A stretch of 8,271 nucleotides of DNA from Planctomycetaceae bacterium (GTDB taxonomy: Bacteria > Planctomycetota > Planctomycetia > Pirellulales > Thermoguttaceae), in the NCBI GenBank assembly GCA_031278315.1, contig JAITKS010000009.1:1-8271 (forward strand), written 5' to 3'. The notes below the pieces were generated by a model that saw only the letters and a list, made by a program, of their open reading frames with translations, ran no database searches and was not told where the DNA came from. Positions 1 to 4,963 of this stretch are shown here, one piece after another (positions within the stretch are counted from its first letter, which is position 1; each line of letters starts with the position of its first letter). A program made the translations under genes and the position numbers.

Positions 1-69
1 AAAATCTAAAATTACAAAATCTGATTTCTCTGTGTTCTCTGTGTCCTCTGTGGTTAATAAAAAAAATAT
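1..69. repeat. Interspersed intergenic repeat, copy 1 (CTCTGTG type)
   Basis: This segment matches 4805-4875 in the same orientation. Bases 1-57 align to 4805-4861 with one mismatch (position 45, C against T), followed by a 2-base indel and a shared A-tract. Its core is three tandem 9-mers TTCTCTGTG at 26-34, 35-43 and 44-52, the last reading TCCTCTGTG. The repeat begins at the window edge, so it probably extends to the left. From memory, CTCTGTG/CACAGAG repeat tracts of this kind are scattered between genes in many environmental bacterial genomes, including planctomycetes. No function is known to me. Confidence 0.9.
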
Positions 70-130
70 TCCACTGATATATTACTAAAAAACGAATTTT
101 AAAGTGTAATTGGTATATATTACGATTTAT
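70..130. other. Short AT-rich downstream region of the large gene
   Basis: This is the stretch after the stop codon of the large minus-strand gene. I see no convincing stem-loop followed by a T-run, so no intrinsic terminator can be called. A loose direct repeat (GATATATTACT near 77 and GTATATATTACG near 113) is compatible with base composition alone. Confidence 0.5.
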
Positions 131-3100
131 TTACTTCCACTTTATCCACGATTTGACTCGGTTGATTATACCGCCGGATTGAACTGGTTTATCAGACGGC
201 TTGGAAGATGGTAATAACGACGTTAAAGAAGAATTCGAAGCAACCTTCGCATTAGATGAAATATTACTCGGCGAATTATTCGCTACACCCGTCCGATTAG
301 ATAATTTCGAATTATTTTGATCCGGTATATTATGTAACAAAAATTGTACCCAATAACTGTCAAAAAGAGTCATCAAATCCGATATTCTACACTTTGATCG
401 ACGAACATCCGCCGCCGATATTAACCTGAAAAGTTCATTCGTCTCCTCCGGCGTAAACGCAACTTGATACAATGTAATTTCGTCAATCCACACCGAAGCC
501 GCACCGCTTAAACTAAAACGTAAAGTAACTTTTCTATCGTCTGACATCGGAAGCCGATCAAACGGAATAACCGCCTTAAACCATTGATACTCACCTCCCG
601 CCAATACTCCGCCTTTTAATACCGGACGCAAAAAAGATTCCATATTAAATGTACGATTCAATATATCTCCGCCATTACCGCTGTACACGGCATTATCTTT
701 ATCTTTATCTTTACTTTCTCTATCACTGCCGTCCACTCCAATAATAGATACCTGAAATAATAAAGGCAAACCCTCCATTGACCTCGACGAAATCACCCCC
801 GACGATAAATTAGATGACGATAAATTCGGTGACGATAAATTAGCCGTCGATAAATTAGATGACGATAAATTAGATGACGATAAATTCGGCGATGATAAAT
901 TCGGCGTAACTTCGTTGTTCTTTCCGAAGTCTCCTTTTACTGCAACAAAAAACGAAACGAAAAGACGTCCTGTTGACGGTAATTCAAATGGATCGCTGCT
1001 GACACAAATATTTTTATTCAGACTCGTACTTGTCAATTTCAAACTTGCATTACCATTGTGTTTAATTACCGAGTCAATATTCGCTGACGTTCCCGCCGCC
1101 GATAATGCTTGCCATCCGCGATACTCACTGTACTCGTAATTGTTAGCGTCGAAATATCCGGACGGATTCTGTAATACGGTTTTGGGAAATTCTGTTTTCT
1201 TGAAATTTCTTTCTACTCGATCTTGTGTATCATCGAATCCGGCATTTATCAATTTGTCCCATCTTACTCCGGTTCTTGCAACTTGAATTCTTTGTCCGAG
1301 TTGTTCTACCCATTTGTGTAAAATTCCATTCACGCCGCAAATATATTCTGGACGTAACACATCAACATCGTTGATTGTTGCCGCAGCGTCATCAACGTAA
1401 ATTGCTGCCAAATTATACGGCTCAATTCTAAAAGAACTCCTCTGCCGACCATTATTCCATGTTCCTGTCTCGAACTTCTTTCGTCCGCTCAACTCGTAAA
1501 AACCGACGCCTTCGGCAACTTTAAAATCTATATCAACTCGTACTTCAAACGGTGCATCATTGACAATATAAACAAACAACCCCGAACCGCCATTGACATA
1601 GCGAATAATAACAGGCTGCAATGACCTCTCACTTATTGTAGAAGAATCAGAAGATTGATCAGACGGATATGAAAATGTATTGAAAGGCAATGCCGGAAGT
1701 TGCCTAAATGCAGCGAATAAATCGTTCAAAGAATCTTTTTCGCCGTTAGTCAATGAATTACCGCCGTCGAAAAACATTGCGACATCCGATTGAGCTAACT
1801 GTTTCACAAACCGAAGCCGATTAAGAATCGAAACCGGAACAGACGGCGATTGCTCCGGATCATTGAAAAATAAAACACCGAATGAAATTCCGTCTCGAAT
1901 AAATTTTGTACCTGTATTAGCGGTATCGAAATCGCTATAAACAGCGGCTGTTTCGGTTTGCATCTCCGGCGACCTGCGAGAAGGACGTAAAAATGTTACA
2001 GACGGAATATCACAAAATAATGCCGGATCATAACCAAGCATTCGCTGCGATAACAAAACTACACTAGAACGCGGAAGAGTCGGAAGACAAAACTTCTTGA
2101 CTTCAGGTTGATTCAAAATTGAGTCAGCTGCTATGTACAACCGGGCATCACGGCGATTGGCGGTAATTGTCTTAACGATGTCTTGATAAAATTCTTTTAC
2201 TTTAACGTTGCGCCAATTAATAAATGTTTCCAATATCTCATTATTGTTACGAAAAAATTTCATTCTTGCGTTGATTCGGTCTTGCAAGTCAGCGAAATTT
2301 GTATCGGGAATATGAGTTCTGGTCTCTTTAACAAATTCACGCATAGTATAATCGTCTAAAGATTTAAGCGGTTCATTCAGCAGCATGTAACTGTCTTGAG
2401 AGAGAATAATACCGATTCCGCCGAATGATGAATGTATTCCATAACGTGCGGTAATTTCGCTAATCGTGTTAAGAATTGATTCTTTGACAAGCGGATGAAG
2501 TAAGTTATAACGTAATTGTTGATTATTCGTTTCAATATTATTTGATGTAGTGTTAATGTTAGCGGTTTCATTTGTATTTACGTTATTGTTGAGATTTATA
2601 TGTGATGATATTTCCGAATTGTTTTGCAAGAGTTCATTTGCGAGTTGCGGATTATTTCGTATTAGGTTATCGATTTTCGGCAGCCGCATATTGAAATTGA
2701 TTGCGGGTATTAAAGAGAATGTTTCGCGGTTGAATAATCTGTGTAGTAATTCAAGCATATCGTGATTTAATTCGGTTTGTAATGCGTTTGTTTTGCATAA
2801 AATTGTATCGTTTGAAGCAACGTTTAACATTAGACCATCGAATCCGTTCCAATGTAATGTGTCAACTAATCGAGTAGCAGATTCATAGAGCGTTTGCCAG
2901 TCGCGGGCAAGAATTTTAGGCGTTTCGGCAGCATTAATATTAGCATTAGATGCCGCTGATTTCTCTATTGTTGATGCAAGTTGTAACAATGTTTCTGAAC
3001 GATTGAGATAACCGGCAACAAGTCTTTTAGGAATGTGTTTATATTGACGTTGAATTGATTCCGGGTTGATTTTGTAAACTCTGATATTGTTGAAAAAGCA

Positions 3101-4342
3101 ATTTTGTTTAGTTCGATTGATAAAAACTAACGTCGGCGTTTTGGTTTTCGACCAGAATAAAATCTGATGTGTGTTATCTGATTTTGCAGTTGAATCAAGC
3201 AATGCAACAGCTTGACCGACTGTGGCGGTAACGTGAATACAAGATTCAGCACTGACAACGTGTTCATTATCGACGGTTTCGACGACTGCTATTTCAAGTT
3301 TTTGCGAAGCGGAAGCCGGATAATCAATTTCTATAAGATGAGGTTTTCCTATTTCGTTTAAATTTATTGAGACTGCGTGCCATGAATGAGATGTAATAAG
3401 CGAATCAGACGGATGTAAAATAGAATTATTATTATTTTCTGATTTTGAAGTATTGTTATTGTCAGAGATATTTGATGATTGATTTATGTAAAATTCAAAA
3501 AATTGTTCGAGTGAATTTTTGTTTACAGCGAAACGAAAATTATCGGGAGATATGATATTTGCAGTTGAGTTGTAATCAATAAACCCGGGCAATTTTGGTG
3601 CGGGGATAGTAGGAATAGTAGATAAACGTTTGAAATTTGGTTTCCACCATTCGTTTTTTTGTGTATTATTTTGTTCGATTAATTCTTTGTCTATTATATT
3701 GAGGTTGTTGAAAAATTGATTTTGATTCTGTTGATTCTGTTGATTTTGTTGTTGTTGATTCTGTTGTTGTTTTTGTTTTGATTCAGGGCTGACAACGACG
3801 ATTTGTTTAATGAGTTCGGCTTCGGGTTTAGAGAAACTTCGGGGCAGAGGTGTTTGACTTGGCATATAAATAGAGACAATGATTTCGTAAACGCCTTCTT
3901 TTTTAGGTGCTGGAATTGAAATTTGAAAGTTTGATTGTGATTCTGTTGAAGCGGTGATAGAAAATTCGTTTTCGTATTCAGGTTGATTTTTTGTTGTATC
4001 GGAGCGTTTGGAGTTTGGTGTAATTATTGATCCGTTTGGCGGAGGAGTTGGATAAACGCCTACATGTACATTTAGATTTTTGGTAATTCTCTGTGAAAAG
4101 GGAATTTTGATTGGAGATAAATTTCGTGAATGAGAAAGGGTACTAGTAACTTGTAATTGTATAGGATCGTTTGGTTGATAGATTTCGTTATTATTTTGTA
4201 GATTTATTTCGGCATTGATATGAGTACTAGCGAGTCGAAGTACGTCTAATCCTTGAGATTTGAGCGTATTATTATCGCAAACAACGAGCAAAAAGCTGAT
4301 TGTCAGGATAAGGATTGTTTGTAAATTTATGTTAATTTGCAA
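131..4342 (-). CDS. Large secreted planctomycete-type protein with GH10-like TIM barrel and carbohydrate-binding-like domain
   Basis: A 1403-residue exported protein of unknown activity. Residues 9-21 form a hydrophobic signal core ending LLVVC-D; V before C is a poor lipobox, so Sec cleavage or an atypical lipoprotein are both possible. Domains in order: beta-rich N-terminus (about 35-185), Gln/Asn linker (187-211), beta-sandwich (about 320-425, with GKPHLIEIDYPAS and WSKTKTPTLVFINR), TIM barrel (about 440-800, with RLVAGYLNR, FDGLMLNV, FGGIGIILSQD and INWRNVKVKEFY), linking domains, then a jelly-roll-like module (about 1030-1292) ending SVWIDEITLY, a DSYWVQFLL segment, a Ser/Asn linker and a cationic tail. 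This order matches, from memory, a conserved Pirellulales family annotated as family 10 glycosylhydrolase-like; I cannot assign catalytic residues. The start is TTG: an in-frame stop lies at 4358-4360, no ATG occurs before residue 160, and no Shine-Dalgarno is visible. Glycan binding or hydrolysis is inference only. Confidence 0.85.
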   Translation of the reverse strand: MQININLQTILILTISFLLVVCDNNTLKSQGLDVLRLASTHINAEINLQNNNEIYQPNDPIQLQVTSTLSHSRNLSPIKIPFSQRITKNLNVHVGVYPTPPPNGSIITPNSKRSDTTKNQPEYENEFSITASTESQSNFQISIPAPKKEGVYEIIVSIYMPSQTPLPRSFSKPEAELIKQIVVVSPESKQKQQQNQQQQNQQNQQNQNQFFNNLNIIDKELIEQNNTQKNEWWKPNFKRLSTIPTIPAPKLPGFIDYNSTANIISPDNFRFAVNKNSLEQFFEFYINQSSNISDNNNTSKSENNNNSILHPSDSLITSHSWHAVSINLNEIGKPHLIEIDYPASASQKLEIAVVETVDNEHVVSAESCIHVTATVGQAVALLDSTAKSDNTHQILFWSKTKTPTLVFINRTKQNCFFNNIRVYKINPESIQRQYKHIPKRLVAGYLNRSETLLQLASTIEKSAASNANINAAETPKILARDWQTLYESATRLVDTLHWNGFDGLMLNVASNDTILCKTNALQTELNHDMLELLHRLFNRETFSLIPAINFNMRLPKIDNLIRNNPQLANELLQNNSEISSHINLNNNVNTNETANINTTSNNIETNNQQLRYNLLHPLVKESILNTISEITARYGIHSSFGGIGIILSQDSYMLLNEPLKSLDDYTMREFVKETRTHIPDTNFADLQDRINARMKFFRNNNEILETFINWRNVKVKEFYQDIVKTITANRRDARLYIAADSILNQPEVKKFCLPTLPRSSVVLLSQRMLGYDPALFCDIPSVTFLRPSRRSPEMQTETAAVYSDFDTANTGTKFIRDGISFGVLFFNDPEQSPSVPVSILNRLRFVKQLAQSDVAMFFDGGNSLTNGEKDSLNDLFAAFRQLPALPFNTFSYPSDQSSDSSTISERSLQPVIIRYVNGGSGLFVYIVNDAPFEVRVDIDFKVAEGVGFYELSGRKKFETGTWNNGRQRSSFRIEPYNLAAIYVDDAAATINDVDVLRPEYICGVNGILHKWVEQLGQRIQVARTGVRWDKLINAGFDDTQDRVERNFKKTEFPKTVLQNPSGYFDANNYEYSEYRGWQALSAAGTSANIDSVIKHNGNASLKLTSTSLNKNICVSSDPFELPSTGRLFVSFFVAVKGDFGKNNEVTPNLSSPNLSSSNLSSSNLSTANLSSPNLSSSNLSSGVISSRSMEGLPLLFQVSIIGVDGSDRESKDKDKDNAVYSGNGGDILNRTFNMESFLRPVLKGGVLAGGEYQWFKAVIPFDRLPMSDDRKVTLRFSLSGAASVWIDEITLYQVAFTPEETNELFRLISAADVRRSKCRISDLMTLFDSYWVQFLLHNIPDQNNSKLSNRTGVANNSPSNISSNAKVASNSSLTSLLPSSKPSDKPVQSGGIINRVKSWIKWK
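695..712 (-). repeat. Hexamer tandem repeat coding for Lys-Asp x3
   Basis: Three perfect plus-strand ATCTTT units encode the charged KDKDKD run at about residues 1211-1216 of the large protein. It lies just after the pentapeptide-like repeat, in what looks like the same variable loop of the carboxy-terminal beta-sandwich. Confidence 0.8.
801..905 (-). repeat. In-frame 15-bp minisatellite, 7 units, coding for xNLSS repeats
   Basis: Seven head-to-tail 15-base units occupy exactly 105 bases. On the plus strand each resembles GACGATAAATTAGAT, with differences mainly in the last few bases. They encode residues 1147-1181 as seven pentapeptides of the form (P/S/A)-N-L-S-(S/T). The pattern loosely resembles the A(D/N)Lxx pentapeptide-repeat consensus. 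Seven units and the Ser-rich composition suggest a loop expansion within the jelly-roll-like module rather than a true pentapeptide beta-helix. Every copy is in frame, so slippage by one unit would add or remove five residues without disrupting the gene. Confidence 0.95.
2513..2632 (-). repeat. Asn-rich low-complexity insertion in the TIM barrel
   Basis: Residues about 571-610 of the large protein are dominated by Asn, Thr, Ser and Ile (for example INLNNNVNTNETANINTTSN). They lie between the LIPAINFNMRLPKIDNL strand/helix and the YNLLHPLVKESIL segment. Homologues I remember carry an ordinary globular stretch here, so this looks like a species-specific surface loop expanded with AAT/AAC codons. 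Confidence 0.7.
3424..3466 (-). repeat. Asn-rich low-complexity tract
   Basis: Residues about 293-307 of the large protein read SDNNNTSKSENNNNS. The tract sits just before the beta-sandwich that begins near SWHAVSINL, so it probably works as a flexible linker between modules. Confidence 0.7.
3710..3784 (-). repeat. Gln/Asn-rich linker (imperfect CAA/AAT codon repeat)
   Basis: Residues 187-211 of the large protein are almost entirely Gln and Asn (KQQQNQQQQNQQNQQNQNQF). The plus strand shows the matching imperfect array of TTG, TTGATTCTG and TTGTTG words. The tract separates the N-terminal beta-rich domain from the rest of the protein and is prion-like in composition; a flexible linker is the simplest reading. 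Confidence 0.9.
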
Positions 4343-4444
4343 TGTTATTTTATTTTTTTAATAATTATCTGAATGAGTATTTAATAAATTTCTTTTGTGT
4401 AATATATATTTTTTGTGTATTGAAATTCGGTTTTATTTTTTAAC

Positions 4445-4468
4445 GTAGATATGTAGATATGTAGATAT
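4445..4468. repeat. GTAGATAT tandem repeat x3
   Basis: Three perfect 8-base units lie in tandem, followed by a further partial match (AT). They fall in the probable untranslated leader of the large gene, about 100-125 bases upstream of its TTG start. The period is not a multiple of three, which fits non-coding DNA. Confidence 0.9.
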
Positions 4469-4527
4469 ATTGTGTATTGTATGATTTTTTTTAGTGATAT
4501 GAGGGCGTATTCAATAAAATCTATTTT

Positions 4528-4556
4528 TTTGTAATCAAACATGCAGTGTGAGTCAA
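4528..4556 (-). promoter_or_regulatory. Candidate sigma70-like promoter for the large gene (weaker of two)
   Basis: On the minus strand TTGACT (4551-4556) is followed by a 17-base spacer and TACAAA (4528-4533). The -35 box differs from consensus at one base and the -10 at two. The -35 box lies inside the 19-bp tandem duplication; the second copy of TTGACT has no good -10 at the right distance. Chance matches are common in DNA this AT-rich. Confidence 0.25.
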
Positions 4557-4579
4557 AAGTTGCAGTGTGAGTCAAAAGT
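4542..4579. repeat. Perfect 19-bp tandem duplication
   Basis: The unit TGCAGTGTGAGTCAAAAGT occurs twice without a mismatch, at 4542-4560 and 4561-4579. Each unit contains the 7-bp near-palindrome TGAGTCA. It lies between the two promoter candidates of the large gene. Two identical sites 19 bp apart (about two helical turns) could be a paired operator, but a recent slippage duplication explains it equally well. Confidence 0.95.
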
Positions 4580-4632
4580 TAAGGAGCGGGTTGTTTAAAA
4601 GATTTTATCGAGTGGTTACAAAAATATTGCGT

Positions 4633-4661
4633 ATTATGCAAATTTCAGAATATCATGTCCA
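4633..4661 (-). promoter_or_regulatory. Candidate sigma70-like promoter for the large gene (better of two)
   Basis: On the minus strand TGGACA (4656-4661) is separated by exactly 17 bases from CATAAT (4633-4638). Each box matches consensus at five of six positions. Transcription would start near 4626, giving a leader of roughly 285 bases that contains the 19-bp duplication and the GTAGATAT repeats. It is the best promoter-like match I found upstream of the large gene, but it is unproven and the surrounding DNA is AT-rich. Confidence 0.35.
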
Positions 4662-4770
4662 GATCAAATTTTTGTGTTATGAATTTGAATGAAGAATCAA
4701 CCCCTCCCAGAAAAAGCGATAGGAAATAAAGCCGCCGATTATTAGAGGTTAGTTCGCATTATTTTTAAAA

Positions 4771-4806
4771 CACGAAATACACGAAATTACACGAAAAATC
4801 ACGAAA
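4771..4806. repeat. Four regularly spaced CACGAAA words
   Basis: CACGAAA occurs at 4771-4777, 4780-4786, 4790-4796 and 4800-4806, with start-to-start distances of 9, 10 and 10 bases. The last word runs directly into the interspersed repeat copy at 4805. In the left-hand copy any equivalent array would lie beyond the window edge. Confidence 0.9.
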
Positions 4807-4875
4807 AATCTAAAATTACAAAATCTGATTTCTCTGTGTTCTCTGTGTTCTCTGTGGTTAATATAAAAAAAATAT
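4805..4875. repeat. Interspersed intergenic repeat, copy 2 (CTCTGTG type)
   Basis: This is the direct-orientation partner of the repeat at 1-69, with one substitution (4849) and a 2-base indel near 4862. It contains three perfect 9-mers TTCTCTGTG at 4830-4838, 4839-4847 and 4848-4856. The two copies flank the whole large gene and its leader, about 4.8 kb apart. Confidence 0.9.
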
Positions 4876-4935
4876 GGTTAGTACATAACAATTTAATGAT
4901 TCGAATTTAGATTCAGTAATAATCTCCGCATGCGA

Positions 4936-4956
4936 ACTGACCACTGACCACTGACC
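4936..4956. repeat. ACTGACC heptamer tandem repeat x3
   Basis: Three perfect seven-base units lie in tandem (GGTCAGT on the minus strand), eight bases beyond the res stop codon. The array abuts the CGCATGCG palindrome at 4927-4934. Heptamer short tandem repeats of this sort are familiar, from memory, from cyanobacterial and planctomycete intergenic DNA. It does not form a terminator hairpin. Confidence 0.9.
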
Positions 4957-4963
4957 GCTAATC

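Larger units (their letters stand above)
4747..4942. repeat. Possible small palindromic-ended repeat element
   Basis: GGTTAGTTCGCAT at 4747-4759 is matched by its reverse complement at 4930-4942 with a single mismatch, and the inner nine bases AGTTCGCAT are perfect. These 13-bp inverted ends bracket the CACGAAA and CTCTGTG arrays, which would make a 196-bp non-coding element resembling a MITE. There is no obvious target-site duplication, and a 13-bp match with one mismatch in a region this size can arise by chance. Confidence 0.3.
4343..4963. other. Repeat-rich 621-bp intergenic region between res and the large gene
   Basis: No supported gene lies here. From the large gene outward it holds an AT-rich leader; GTAGATAT x3 (4445-4468); a 19-bp tandem duplication (4542-4579); two minus-strand promoter candidates (4528-4556 and 4633-4661); a G-rich minus-strand patch (GGGAGGGG, 4701-4708); four CACGAAA words (4771-4806); the interspersed CTCTGTG repeat (4805-4875); an 8-bp palindrome CGCATGCG (4927-4934); and ACTGACC x3 (4936-4956) just before the res stop codon. 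The only short reading frames are unconvincing: a 64-codon minus frame at 4381-4575 and a 33-residue plus frame at 4591-4692 that would start at TTG four bases after AAGGAG. I see no intrinsic terminator for res. Confidence 0.7.

Noticed and set aside
801..905. CRISPR-like array
   Set aside because: The 15-bp units are contiguous with no spacers and are in frame within a long coding sequence.
801..905. True pentapeptide-repeat domain
   Set aside because: Only seven units, Ser-rich, with almost identical DNA; a genuine repeat helix usually has more numerous and more divergent units.
4340..4342. Firm lipoprotein call for the large protein
   Set aside because: The Cys at residue 22 follows Val at the -1 position, whereas a lipobox normally has Gly, Ala or Ser there.
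4381..4575. 64-codon minus-strand reading frame in the intergenic region
   Set aside because: It is composed of AT-rich repeat DNA (it includes the 19-bp duplication and GTAGATAT array), has no ribosome binding site, and its Tyr/Ile/Lys-rich translation resembles no protein I know.
4591..4692. Possible 33-residue plus-strand small gene after AAGGAG (4581-4586)
   Set aside because: The start would be TTG only four bases from the ribosome-binding-like word, the peptide has no recognisable features, and it would run against all other genes here.
4893..4915. tRNA-like ATTCGAAT segment
   Set aside because: Only the short T-loop-like word is present; no cloverleaf stems can be drawn around it.
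4880..4963. Intrinsic terminator of res
   Set aside because: The palindromes present (CGCATGCG, ATTCGAAT) are short and not followed by a T-run on the minus strand.
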